From: Anthracocystis setariae
Taxonomy: Eukaryota; Basidiomycota; Ustilaginomycetes; Ustilaginales; Ustilaginaceae
Assembly: GCA_928724745.1 (NCBI GenBank)
Contig: CAKMXJ010000019.1
Span: 124,001 to 188,000, forward strand
Length of the DNA: 64,000 bases
Reading direction: 5' to 3'
Of the stretch, positions 53,920 through 64,000 are shown piece by piece (position 1 is the first letter of the stretch; each line of letters begins with the position of its first letter). A model generated the notes under the pieces. It made no database searches. It saw only the letters and a list, made by a program, of their open reading frames with translations, and was not told the DNA's origin. A program made the position numbers and the translations under genes.

Positions 53920-54954
53920 GTTGGTGATTGTGCTCGGTGTGAACTGATGGTATCTGCAAGTGTGGGTAGAAGTTTCAACTCGAAAAGGTAAGGTATCGTA
54001 CGTGGTGCGAAGGAAGGAATGCGTTGAGCGATTCTGCGCGCCTTTTCTGACACTTTTTGACTTTCTTTCCTTCTCAAAAAGAGGCGCCGTCCGCTCGGAA
54101 CCGGGAAAGCCTTTTCGCACGAATAACACTCTGTCCGTCTCCCGAAAAAATAACGGCAGCATCAGCCAGTGCCGCAGCAAGCATGGTTGACTTTCAGAAC
54201 GAGGAGCAAGAGTATTCAAAATTTTTAAATTCAACGAGAAGTTGTCCAATTTCCAAGTTCAAAATGCTGTTCTTCCAGACTTGAACGTTGGCCTGGGATT
54301 TGAAAGGTTTGAGTAATCTAGAATTGAATTGCGATTTTGGTGAAATTGAACTTAGGGTTGCTCAAGCCACTCTGGAAATGCACACACTCACACACACAAT
54401 CTCTCTCTCTCCCGCGAAGAAATTCTTCCAAAAAATTTTCTCGCTGCTGCACGCGAAACGGAGCTGATTTCTCACCGAAATTGCAAGAAACTTGAGCTAT
54501 TTTATAATTGATTGCGCTGCCGTTTGCTGTGCAGTGAGTGGCTTCATCTGCGCTTCCGACAAGCCAACCAGCCTTCTTGTCCCTTCTGGCCAAGCCATTC
54601 GAATCAAGAAGAACGAGAAAATGCAGAAAAAGAAAAAAAAAAAAATCCCTTTCTCGCCCGTTCCAAGCCGCCGAGAGAGAGTGCTGCGATCAAGAGTTGA
54701 CAAGCAAAGGCCCGCTGTGGGTAGAGGAAGAACGAAATTTTTGCACTCGCAAGCGGAGCATCAGCTGCCCCAGCAAGCCAACTCGACCCAATCTTGGTTG
54801 GCCCTGCAGACAGAGGGAGGGAGAGAGAGAGAGAGTGTGTGTGTGTGTGTGTGGCTAGCCAAGCCAATCACCTTGGTCGCCATCTCTTTCTTTTACCTTT
54901 TCTCCATCATCCTCTTCCCCTCCCCCCCTATCATCCAAAACTAACTTCGTCATC
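53920..54954. promoter_or_regulatory. Divergent promoter region uS2m / SSB
   Basis: 1035 bp. It contains a CA/CT-rich patch (54378-54410), an A13 tract (about 54634) and a GA then GT array (about 54818-54852) in the SSB leader, ending in a pyrimidine tract before the ATG. No heat-shock element was found with standard GAAnnTTC spacing. Confidence 0.5.
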
Positions 54955-55420
54955 ATGTCCAGCGAGGTTCCCGCTACCCCCGTCGACGAGACCGTCTACC
55001 AGGGCGCCATCGGTATCGACCTTGGTACCACCTACTCTTGCGTGGGTTGGTGGGTCAACGAGCGTGTCGAGATCATCGCCAACGACCAGGGCAACCGTAC
55101 CACCCCTTCCTACGTCGCTTTCACCGAGAGCGAGCGTCTCATCGGTGATGCCGCCAAGAACCAGGCTGCCATGAACCCCAAGCAGACCGTCTTTGACGCC
55201 AAGCGTCTCATCGGTCGCCGATACGATGACCCCGACGTCAAGAAGGACATGCAGCACTGGCCCTTCACCGTCATCGACAAGGACGGCTCCCCCTTTATCG
55301 AGGTCAACTACCTCGGTGAGACCAAGCAGTTCTCCCCCCAGGAGATCTCCTCCATGGTCCTTACCAAGATGAAGGAGATCGCCGAGGCCAAGATCGGAAA
55401 GGAGGTCAAGAAGGCCGTCA

Positions 55421-55456
<36 letters not shown>

Positions 55457-56067
55457 TTGCCACCAAGGATGCCGGTATGTATTTTGACGACCTTTCGACT
55501 GTTTCGCGTAACATTTTGATGCTCTGCCTCGCTCTGCCGCCGCCCCAAGGCTACTAGGGCTACCGAGAGCTTCTCTGGAGGACAATCGAGGCAAAACACA
55601 TTCAGCCGAGCATAACGTCACAAACGACTGCGCAGCGATGATACAAAATTTATTCCATGCTAATTCCGAGGCTCTCCAGCGTTGCGGAAGCAAAATATTT
55701 TACTAAGAACGGCTAGCTGAGCGCATTCCGCCATTCCGCCATTGGCAATCACGTTAGCGTCGATAAAGGAAAGGCGGCAGCAGTATCCGAGGCAGCATTC
55801 AGATGCGACAGCAATCCCGTCATTTTTGGATCAACTGAACCATCATATACTGACTCTTGTTGACTTGAATTGTCTCTCTGCGTTGACGCACAAACAGGTT
55901 CCATCGCTGGTCTCGATGTTCTCCGTATCATCAACGAGCCCACCGCCGCCGCCATCGCTTACGGTCTTGACTCCAAGTCCTCGACCGAGAAGAACGTTCT
56001 CATCTACGATCTCGGTGGAGGAACTTTCGATGTTTCGCTCCTCAACATCACCGGTGGTGTCTTTGCC

Positions 56068-56118
<51 letters not shown>

Positions 56119-57237
56119 GCCCTCCTTGACCACTTCAAGAAGGAGTTTGAGCGCAAGAACAAGAAGGACATCTCGGGTGATGCCCGTGCCGTCCGTCGTC
56201 TCCGTTCCGCCTGTGAGCGTGCCAAGCGCACTCTCTCGTCGGTCACCCAGACCACCGTCGAGGTCGACTCGCTCTTTGACGGTGTTGACTTCCAGGCTAA
56301 CATCACCCGTGCCCGTTTCGAGGAGATCAACGCTGCTGCCTTCAAGGGTACCATTGAGCCCGTCGCCAAGGTGCTCAAGGACTCCAAGATCCCCGCCGAC
56401 AAGGTCGACGACATTGTCCTCGTCGGTGGTTCCACCCGTATCCCCAAGATCCAGTCGCTCATCTCCGAGTTCTTCGGTGGTCGTCAGCTCAACAAGTCGA
56501 TCAACCCCGACGAGGCTGTTGCCTACGGTGCCGCCGTCCAGGCCGCCGTCCTCACCAACCAGACCAGCGACAAGACCGCCGACCTCCTCCTCCTCGACGT
56601 CGCGCCTCTGTCGCTCGGTGTCGCCATGCAGGGTGACGTCTTTGGTGTTGTCGTTCCCCGTAACACCCCCATCCCATGCAACAAGACCCGTGTCTTCACC
56701 ACCGTCGAGGACAACCAGACCCAGGTTACCTTCCCCGTTTACGAGGGTGAGCGTACTCAGTGCAAGGACAACCGTCTCCTTGGTGAGTTCGAGTTGACCG
56801 GTATCCCTCCTCAGCCCCGTGGCCAGGCCGAGCTCCTCACCACCTTTGAGATCGACGCCAACGGTCTGCTCAAGGTCTCGGCTCAGGAGAAGATCACCGG
56901 CCGCAAGGCTAACATCACCATCACCAACTCGGTCGGTCGTCTCAGCTCCAACGAGATTGAGCAGATGATCAAGGACGCCGAGACCTTCTCCAAGGCCGAC
57001 AAGGACTTCACTGCCAAGCACGATGCCAAGAACGACCTCGAGGCTTACGTCCACTCGGTTGAGGAGACCATCTCGAGCCCCGCTGCCAACCTCAAGCGCC
57101 CCGCCAAGATCCAGATCGAGCAGGAGCTCACCAAGGCCCTCGAGCTTCTCGAGGTCCAGGACGCTTCCGCCGACGAGTACCGTCGTGCTTCGCTGCGCCT
57201 CAAGCGCTCCATGCAGAAGGCTTTCGGTGGCCGTTAA
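54955..57237 (+). CDS. SSB1: Ribosome-associated Hsp70 chaperone, Ssb type (two exons)
   Basis: Exons 54955-55474 and 55898-57237, with a 423-bp GTATGT..CAG intron in phase 1, give 619 residues. The nucleotide-binding domain shows [26 protein letters not shown] and [13 protein letters not shown]. It is Ssb rather than Ssa: the start [13 protein letters not shown], the strings [20 protein letters not shown] and [16 protein letters not shown] match Ssb, the length matches Ssb (613), and there is no EEVD tail (it ends SMQKAFGGR). Ssb binds nascent chains at the ribosome exit tunnel with the RAC co-chaperones Zuo1 and Ssz1. The codon choice is strongly C-ending, as expected for a highly expressed gene. 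One substitution relative to the usual family sequence, WWVNERVEI in the first loop, is unremarkable. Confidence 0.94.
55475..55897 (+). other. Long intron of the SSB gene
   Basis: 423 bp, several times longer than the other introns here (75-193 bp). It has GTATGT and CAG ends. The interior is not low-complexity. It carries a GCGATGATACA stretch (about 55635) and a GCTGAGC stretch (about 55713) that only weakly resemble C and D boxes, so a hosted small RNA is possible but not shown. Confidence 0.6.
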
Positions 57238-58602
57238 ACCGGTTCCGCCCCGCCTCTTGGCTGCAATTGTTGACCGGCCCCGAGTGCTGCGATTAGATTA
57301 CGAAGCGCTTTTTGCGTGATAATTTCTTTTCTTTGCTTTAGATTCACATGGCATACTTTATGATCGTCGTTTCGCTCAAGTCCCCTGGGCCGTCCGCATG
57401 TCTACCATCCTCTTATCTTGCAGGGTCGTGCAAGATGTGAGAACCAAAAAGGAATTCGAGGGTCGTCCAAGTCGGCGATCTGTGCTCAAAAAGATTTCCC
57501 CTCCCCCTCCCTTCCTAACCGCCCTCCTCCTCTTCCTCCTCTTCCTCCTCCATTCGACTAATGTACGCATATTCACTTTCCATGCATCGATCTTGCCGTT
57601 CGCTACCCGGCGTGAAAAAGTGATGAATGATGCTTCTGGTTTCGGTTCTGACTGAGCAATCATCCAACGCCAATCTCGGATGATTCCCATAGAACTCTGC
57701 TGCTACCTACATTCCTCCCACCGCTGCTGCATGCAGCCTGGGTTTCGAACGCCTTATTGGACACGTCGATATTCAAATTTTTTTAAAAAGATGCATTCCA
57801 CATTCCTTCAACTGAACACAAAGCCACACACACCAACAACTCGCTGACTTTTCCCTAACGCCTGTGCATTCCAAGCTGTCAAGCTTTGCATTCCTCTCCC
57901 CTTGCCCCCCCCAACTTGGTTGTCAACGGTCAGCCTGCCCTCGTCATGGGAAAGACAAGGCTTGCTTGGATCAGTTGGACACCATGTCGCCAAAGTGTTG
58001 ACACATGCGGATAATTCAGACAGCTTTCATCATGTCCATAGCGTTGGCCGGGACATACGCTATATGCATGGACTTGGACCATGGGACATGTCATTCCACT
58101 GAAACGCACCATTCGCTCGCCATTACCGCCAAGTTGTGCATGCGGACCTCCCTCGCTCTCGTCAAAGCCTGCGTTCCGATCATCTCATCTTCCCTCTTTC
58201 TCTACGCCTATTCTCTGGGCATTTCCGCAATGCACCTGCCTGCTCCCCTCGGAATCTTCTGCACGTCCATCTACTGCAGATGACAGCTTCCCGTATCTCC
58301 TCGATCCTCTCCCTTGCCTTGTTCCTGCTCAATCCCAACATGCCTATGAGGAACCTCACTCAACTTCGGCTCCCTAGGCGAAGACAACCAACGCCTCAAA
58401 AACGCCTCAAACATGATTGATCTTTCGCCATCCAAAACAACGCCCTTTCTTCCTTCCGCATCCTCTTGGGCGGTGCCTGTAGTGTTTTGATCCTGCCCGT
58501 TACCTCTCTTCCTCTCCTACATCTGGGAAGTCGGAACCGATCTGCATTCCACTAGACCTTAGCTCATTCCAGCTGTCTCGCTTGTCCAGCCCCTCCTTCA
58601 GG
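57238..58602. other. Intergenic region between SSB and hum3
   Basis: About 1.4 kb without a convincing gene. It has a CCTCCTCTTCCTC tract (57515-57552), and short frames on both strands that lack coding character. It probably contains the distal hum3 promoter. Confidence 0.55.
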
Positions 58603-58611
58603 CATATATAA
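58603..58611 (+). promoter_or_regulatory. Candidate TATA box of hum3
   Basis: CATATATAA lies about 200 bp before the hum3 ATG, followed by a pyrimidine-rich leader (58640-58800). Spacing and composition suit a strongly transcribed cell-surface gene; the role is inferred. Confidence 0.55.
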
Positions 58612-58813
58612 TGCTGCCCTCAACGGCCTTCCCTACAACTCATCCCTCAAGCTAGTTTTCCCTCACCTCCCTTTCTCCGTTCCTGCTGCTGCTGCTGCCT
58701 CCCCCTTCCCCTTTCTCCACCACGACCATCACCTGTCTGCCTTCCAGCCTCACCATTCTTTCCTACACCATCCCTCTCTCCAATCAATCTTACGGAAACC
58801 AACCTCAACCACG

Positions 58814-61501
58814 ATGAAGTATCTTCAATTCCTGGCTGCTGTTGCAGCCGTCTCGGCCTTCTCTGGTCCAGTCCTTGCCGGCTCGGTCGTCGACAACACC
58901 AACCAGGTCGCCCCGGTTCAGCTCACCGGCGCTCTCCTCTCGCAGGTCGGCAATGGTCAGGTTGCTGAGCGTAGCATCAAGGTCGACAACTCGGCCCAGT
59001 TCGTCCCTGTCCAAGGCACCATCGCCGCGCTCTCTGCTGTCCTCAACGAGCAGAAGGCTACCAAGCGCCACTGGAAGGAGGGCGGCACTGTCGTCGAAAA
59101 CAACAACCAAGTGCTTCCTATCCAGGCCACCATCGCTGCTCTTTCCCAGGTCTTGAATGAGCAGAAGGTCGGTAAGCGCGACAACATTGTCAAGAACACC
59201 AACCAGCTCATCCCGATCGAAGCCACGCTTGCTGCGCTTTCGGCTATTGCCAACGGTCAGAAGGCTGCTGCAAAGCGAGGTGTCTCGGTCGACAACGCGT
59301 CGCAGTTCGCCCCCATCCAGGGAACCGTTGCTGCTCTCTCTCAGGTTCTCAACGAGCAGAAGGCTTCCAAGCGTCACTGGAAGGAGGGTGGTGATGTTGT
59401 TAAGAACACCAACCAGGTTCTGCCCATCCAGGCTACGATTGCTGCTCTCTCGCAAGTGGCCAACATCCAGAAGGCTGAGCGTTCCATCGATGTTGACAAC
59501 TCTGCTCAATTCCTCCCTATCGAGGCTACGCTTGCCGCTCTGTCGGCCGTTGCCAATGCTCAGACCGCCCACAAGCGCAACACTCCCGAGTTCGACAGCA
59601 TCGTCGAGAACTCGAACCAGGTTCTTCCTATCCAGGCTACCGCCGCGCTTCTCTCTCAGGTCGCCAACCTTCAGTCTGCTGGTGCTAAGCGCTGGGAGAA
59701 GCAAGGTGGTAAGAACGTTGTTGAGAACAACAACCAGGTACTCCCAATCCAGCTGACTGCTGCTCTCCTCTCGCAGGTCGCTAATCTCCAATCCGTTGGC
59801 GAAAAGCGTTGGGAGCACGAGGGCGAGACCAACGTGGTTGAAAACACCAACCAGGTGCTTCCCATCCAGGCCACGGCCGCACTTCTCTCGCAGGTCAAGA
59901 ACGTCCAGACTGCTGGCAAGCGAAACGCTCCCGAATACGACTCGGTCGTCAAGAACTCGAACCAGGTTCTTCCTATCCAGGCTACCGCCGCGCTTCTCTC
60001 TCAGGTCGCCAACCTTCAGTCTGCTGGTGCTAAGCGCTGGGAGAAGCAAGGTGGTAAGAACGTTGTTGAGAACAACAACCAGGTACTCCCAATCCAGCTG
60101 ACTGCTGCTCTCCTCTCGCAGGTCGCTAACCTCCAGTCCGTTGGCGAAAAGCGTTGGGAGCACGAGGCCACCCACTACGTCAAGAACACCAACCAGGTTC
60201 TGCCCATTCAGGCTACTGCCGCTGTCCTCTCGCAGGTCAAGAACGTCCAGACTGCTGGCAAGCGAAACGCGCCCGAATACGACTCGGTCGTCAAGAATTC
60301 GAACCAGGTTCTTCCTATTCAGGCCACCGCCGCCCTGCTGTCGCAGGTGTCCAATGCCCAGCTCGTCGGCCGTAAGGCTCCCGAGTTCGACACGGTTGTC
60401 AAGAACACCAACCAAGTGTTGCCTATTCAGGCTACCGCCGCTCTGCTCTCGCAGGTGGCCAACCTGCAATCCGCCGGCAGCAAGCGCTGGGAGCACGAGG
60501 GTGAGACCAACATTGTTGAGAACACTAACCAAGTTCTCCCCATCCAGGCTACGCTTGCTGCGCTCTCCAGCGTCCTGAACGCGCAGAAGGCCGAGAAGCG
60601 TTGGGAACACGAGGGTGGCCATGTTGTCGACAACACCAACCAGGTTGCTCCGATCGAGGCTACGCTTGCCGCCCTCTCGCAGGTCGCCAACGGCCAGGCT
60701 GCCACCAAGCGTGATACCGAGGTTGACAACGACAACCAGGTGGTTCCTGTCCAGGCTGTCGCCGCTGCGCTCTCGCAGGTGGTGAGCGGACAAAAGACTC
60801 GACGAGGTGAGACCAAAGAGATCGATCATGTCAACCAAGTAGCCCCTGCTCAAGCCACCCTTTCCGCCCTCTCCGATATTCTCAACAGCGCGCACTCCCG
60901 CCGAGCGATGGATGTAAAGCAGTACGAAACGCTACAGTACGCGATTAGTGCTTTGCAAGATGCACTCGACAAGACAAACACCGGTGACGCAACCCACCAT
61001 GTGGATGCGCTTACCGGTACCGCCGAACACTTGAACAACAAGCAAAAACGCCAAGGTGGTGGCCTCGACCCCGCTGCGCTGCTTGGCCAGACCATGAGTG
61101 GCATCTCGGTCCCCGTGGGGAACGAGGATCTGCTCAAGGGTTTCGTTAAGCGTTGGGCAGAGGAGGAGGATGCTGCTATGGCGAAGCGGGTTCCGTCTCT
61201 GGATGGTAAGGGTCAGCGCCCTCGTCCGCGTGAGAATTCGCAGCACAACAACAACGGGCAGTGCTCGGTGGGCGCAGCCCAATGCTGTAGCCAGGTGATC
61301 AACGATGAGGGCAAGAAGAAGACACTCGCCGGTCTTCTTGGCTTCAACAGCATTGCTGGTAGCATTGGGCTCAATTGCCAGCAAATCCCCGTCCTCGGTC
61401 TCTCCCTCCAGAGCGTCTGCAAGTCGTCGCCAGTCTGCTGCACCAACGTTGTCCAGGACGGTCTTGTCAATATCGGATGCACGTCGATCCCAATCAACTA
61501 A
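58814..61501 (+). CDS. hum3: Hum3-type secreted protein: Kex2-punctuated repeats plus C-terminal hydrophobin domain
   Basis: 895 residues, intronless. A signal peptide (residues 1-22, cut after PVLA) leads into about 19 repeats of 31-39 residues with the core NTNQVLPIQAT-AALLSQVAN. Most are separated by KR, or by RR, ER or RK, the sites expected for the Kex2 protease. This is the repeat type of the smut repellent Rep1, whose peptides form amyloid-like surface fibrils on aerial hyphae. The C-terminus (Cys 817-889) is a hydrophobin domain with eight cysteines in the pattern C-CC-C-C-CC-C. A linker with further KR sites and a Gln/Asn/Pro-rich stretch separates the two parts. The combination is that of Ustilago Hum3, which with Rsp1 is reported to matter for pathogenic development. 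Processing would release about 20 peptides and a free hydrophobin. Confidence 0.93.
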   Translation: MKYLQFLAAVAAVSAFSGPVLAGSVVDNTNQVAPVQLTGALLSQVGNGQVAERSIKVDNSAQFVPVQGTIAALSAVLNEQKATKRHWKEGGTVVENNNQVLPIQATIAALSQVLNEQKVGKRDNIVKNTNQLIPIEATLAALSAIANGQKAAAKRGVSVDNASQFAPIQGTVAALSQVLNEQKASKRHWKEGGDVVKNTNQVLPIQATIAALSQVANIQKAERSIDVDNSAQFLPIEATLAALSAVANAQTAHKRNTPEFDSIVENSNQVLPIQATAALLSQVANLQSAGAKRWEKQGGKNVVENNNQVLPIQLTAALLSQVANLQSVGEKRWEHEGETNVVENTNQVLPIQATAALLSQVKNVQTAGKRNAPEYDSVVKNSNQVLPIQATAALLSQVANLQSAGAKRWEKQGGKNVVENNNQVLPIQLTAALLSQVANLQSVGEKRWEHEATHYVKNTNQVLPIQATAAVLSQVKNVQTAGKRNAPEYDSVVKNSNQVLPIQATAALLSQVSNAQLVGRKAPEFDTVVKNTNQVLPIQATAALLSQVANLQSAGSKRWEHEGETNIVENTNQVLPIQATLAALSSVLNAQKAEKRWEHEGGHVVDNTNQVAPIEATLAALSQVANGQAATKRDTEVDNDNQVVPVQAVAAALSQVVSGQKTRRGETKEIDHVNQVAPAQATLSALSDILNSAHSRRAMDVKQYETLQYAISALQDALDKTNTGDATHHVDALTGTAEHLNNKQKRQGGGLDPAALLGQTMSGISVPVGNEDLLKGFVKRWAEEEDAAMAKRVPSLDGKGQRPRPRENSQHNNNGQCSVGAAQCCSQVINDEGKKKTLAGLLGFNSIAGSIGLNCQQIPVLGLSLQSVCKSSPVCCTNVVQDGLVNIGCTSIPIN
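59608..59821 (+). repeat. Internal hum3 duplication, copy 1
   Basis: About 214 bp nearly identical to 59953-60166 (offset 345 bp, exactly 115 codons), with two differences noticed (near 59785 and 59791). Other repeat units of the gene differ at many silent sites. Confidence 0.85.
59953..60166 (+). repeat. Internal hum3 duplication, copy 2
   Basis: Second copy of the 214-bp segment at 59608-59821. The offset spans three protein repeats and keeps the frame. Confidence 0.85.
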
Positions 61502-62395
61502 GCTTCCGACGCTTAGAGGTTTCGGTTTCCATCGTCTATCTGTCCTTCTTGGCATTTCCCCCCCTTTCCCCTGGCACATCATTTGGTTTCGGTATATCTG
61601 TCGACACCGGTTGTCGTCTTCCACCCACACTCGTTTTTTCTTTGTTCAAGAGGTCTCATTTTCGTCGGACTCTTGCGTCATTGTCCTTGTTCTTGCAAAG
61701 TCTCTCGTGTACCCACACTCGTTTCGTATCTTCTCTCATCTCTCTCTTCTCAACTAGCAGCAGCAGCCTTCGAACAATTTCTACCACTCAATTTGTTGGG
61801 ATCCGTACGTCTTGGCGTGGTTGCCCATGCATTCACGGTCCATCCTTCATCTAGCTTCTCCCTCCTCTTCGCTCGTTCCCGTTCCAGTTTCGATCGTCTT
61901 CCCTGCTTCCGTGTCTGATCGCTCCGATTGGCCTCTACCTCCTGTTGGTTTCACCCGACAGTGAATGCCAGTCAGTCGAGGTGGTCCGCTTTCATCCTAG
62001 CTTGCTTCCTCTAATACACATCGATCGTTACTTTCTCTTCTTTTGAAGCCAAACAGCTTGTGTTGGTCAGGTTTTTGAGTTCCAGGATGGGATGTGTCTT
62101 TGCCTGATTGTCTTTCTGCTTCTCTGTGGGCTGAGCTTTCTTGTTCTTGGGTGGGGTCGCTTGGCGCAGGAAAGACTTTCATCTACTCGTGCTTAAGTCC
62201 TTATGCGCACCTTCATATCACTGCATGATTCATATTAAGACCGTTCGCAATTTGTGGCTCGTCTCATCGTGGGGGCCATCAGTGGGTTCATCACAAACCT
62301 TAAGGTGTCAGCAACATTACTGTATGTTTCATACTGCTCATCGATACTCTGCTTCTGACCTCCACCTCTCCAGCCGTTGGTTTAGACTCAGCGAC
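61502..62395. other. Intergenic region after hum3
   Basis: 894 bp, T/C-rich, with hum3 3' UTR at the left and the promoter of the membrane-protein gene at the right. No gene seen. Confidence 0.55.
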
Positions 62396-64000
62396 ATGTC
62401 GGACGTCAAACCACCTCGCAAGTTGTTGGCCAAGCTGTGCAATGGAACGTTGCCTCTTTCTTCGGAAATCGACGACGACCTCCTGGCGGCTGGGATCGCC
62501 CTTCCGCCCTACCATTTTCGCGATGTAAGTTTCACGTCCTGCAACGTTGAGGAATCTCAAACCTAGAACCAAAACTAAACCGCGATTTCATGTGCCGATA
62601 CAGTCGTTCGCAAACAATGTTGCCATCATTGCGGCCACGCTCTTCTGTTGGGAATACCTCATGTAAGCCTTGGCTCCACTCAGGCGAACCGAAATCACAG
62701 AAGCACAGAATGCTGACGACTAACCTCTCTCCAACATGACGATGTGACGCGATGTTACAGGACGATGCCTTCTGAAATCGGCATCTACTTTACCATCCCC
62801 TGCCGAGCCCCGCATCTGATCCTATTTGTCCTTATGCGCTACTCGACATTCATCGCGACTAGTCTGGGCGTCTACTCCACCTGGCATCGTCAAGGCGGTC
62901 GCTGCATTGCCTACGGCGAGATCGCGACGCTCCTCGTACAACTTTCGGTCTCTTCGGTCCTCGGCTGGCGCACCATTGCGATCTGGCAGAAAGACGCGCG
63001 CATCATCGTGATCATCCTGCTCCTCCTCGTCACACTCATGGTCTTCTCCACCCTGCTCGTCCTCAGCATGAAAGCGCAAAAGCAACCCAACGGAACATGC
63101 ACGCTCGTCGAGGGAGGAAACTACGAATTCTTCCCGCTCGCCTGGTTCTACGCCGGCACGGTCGTGTACGACAAGATCGTGATCGTGCTCAGTACGTACC
63201 GCCTGTGGCAGCATCATAAGGATGTGGGGTTCTTCCCGGGTGCCAATGCGGACGATACGAGCAAAGGCCGCATCAGTTGGGCGGGATGGATCCATTCGCA
63301 GTGGACGAGCATCACACCGCTGCTGTTCAGGATGACTTCGAACGGAGTGCTGTACCTTGCGTTTTCGACCGTGTTCAACACGGTCTGCTTTATCATAGGC
63401 CATGAGAACCAGAGCCACGCGCAAGACCTGATGCTGCTGTACTCGTCCGTGATGTGGTCGGTGTGTCAACACCTCGTTCTGCTCGAGATCAAGGCGACAT
63501 GGGGTCGACGTTCGGTCGGACAGGACTTTGGTGTCCGAGATGCCAAGGGGAATGACGAGACCGATCGGCTGATAGCCCAGATCCTGCAGGCGTCGTGGTC
63601 GATCAAAGCGCCTCCTCCCAACAGCGGTGGAAAGACGTCCGGGCTGACGGGCGAGGATCAAGATGCTGAACTCGTGCTCAGCTTATCCGTGGATAGCTGT
63701 CTTCGACCGCCACCGAACGCACACTGCCAAGCCGGCTGTGTGCAACCCCTTCCGACCAGTACGAGGTGCAATGCAATTCATGGTCGACCCCAATCGCTTG
63801 GACGCGAGCTGGATTGCGAGATCAGTGTGCAGCAGTTGCATGATTTTCGTCCGTCGATGCCTGGCGATGCGGAATTCAGCTTGACCTCGGCTGCCAATTC
63901 GGTCCGCATCTCCACCGCCGAAGCAGACCGCTCCACAACCGCGCTGATCAGCCCCAACGAAGAGACGAGCGTGGCAGATGAGACAAGGTCATCGACGACG
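62396..64000 (+). CDS. Multi-spanning membrane protein, DUF6533-like (3' end outside window)
   Basis: Exons 62396-62524, 62604-62662 and 62761-beyond 64000, with GTAAGT..CAG and GTAAGC..CAG introns that keep the frame. The frame is open to the window end (475 residues so far, no stop). After a short soluble N-terminus (MSDVKPPRKLLAKLC) come about seven hydrophobic segments, including NVAIIAATLFCWEYL, IATLLVQLSVSSVLGW, IIVIILLLLVTLMVFSTLLV, WFYAGTVVYDKIVIVLSTYR and YLAFSTVFNTVCFIIG. A long hydrophilic Ser/Thr-rich tail begins near 63490. The opening span with EYLMTMPSEIGIYF resembles the basidiomycete DUF6533 family of unknown function; this is pattern memory, not a search. No receptor or transporter motif is seen. 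Confidence 0.75.

Noticed and set aside
52672..53991. 439-codon plus-strand frame over the uS2m gene
   Set aside because: Antisense to both uS2 signatures; no recognisable protein sequence.
55843..57054. 403-codon minus-strand frame over SSB exon 2
   Set aside because: Leu/Val/Gly/Asp-rich mirror of an Hsp70 gene, a well-known shadow effect in Hsp70 loci.
58805..60895. 696-codon open frame antisense to hum3
   Set aside because: It is the mirror of the hum3 repeat array (repetitive VLDN/LREES pattern). GC-ending codon choice keeps the antisense frame open; there is no independent domain.

Overview
This 64 kb window is nuclear DNA of a smut fungus (Basidiomycota, Ustilaginaceae; an Ustilago/Sporisorium/Pseudozyma relative). 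The evidence is compact, intron-poor, GC-rich genes of clear fungal type, short GT..AG introns, pyrimidine-rich leaders, a dispersed 5S rRNA gene, and above all a repeat-plus-hydrophobin secreted protein of the Hum3 type, known from Ustilago. Genus and species cannot be fixed from the sequence alone.

Layout. 1-7.3 kb: the 3' part of the 2-oxoglutarate dehydrogenase E1 gene, a GT90/CAP10 glycosyltransferase, nicotinate phosphoribosyltransferase and a candidate Pom34-type pore membrane protein. 7.3-8.9 kb: an intergenic region holding a complete-looking 583-bp terminal-inverted-repeat element (MITE-like, TA target duplication). 8.9-20 kb: a myosin regulatory light chain, an unrecognised acidic/basic protein, a Nab2-type poly(A)-binding zinc-finger protein, LSM4 (five exons, the first coding exon being only ATG), an anoctamin/TMEM16 protein, and a peroxisomal-type mitochondrial carrier (three exons). 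20-28 kb: one giant GCN1 reading frame. 29-32.2 kb: cytosolic asparaginyl-tRNA synthetase converging on a 3-ketoacyl-CoA reductase.

32.2-46 kb is different: about 13.8 kb with no convincing protein gene. It starts with a 5S rRNA gene (minus strand, T26 terminator). It carries many short tandem repeats, a 13-bp telomere-type tract and a strong excess of the short motif TACAGT/ACTGTA. It ends in a long pyrimidine-rich leader in front of a Pcl-type cyclin gene.

46-64 kb: the Pcl-family cyclin, a full-length Ste6-type ABC exporter, mitochondrial ribosomal protein uS2m, the ribosome-associated Hsp70 Ssb (with one long intron), the Hum3-type repetitive protein with a C-terminal hydrophobin domain, and the 5' part of a multi-spanning membrane protein that runs off the window.

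Functional links are loose, as is usual for fungal gene order. Gcn1, Ssb, AsnRS and uS2m all serve translation. The cyclin, Ste6 and Hum3 belong to the mating, filament and cell-surface side of smut biology. The observations most worth following are the gene-poor motif-rich block, the TIR element with its palindromic core, the Hum3 repeat array with a recent 345-bp-offset duplication, and several exon-level details.
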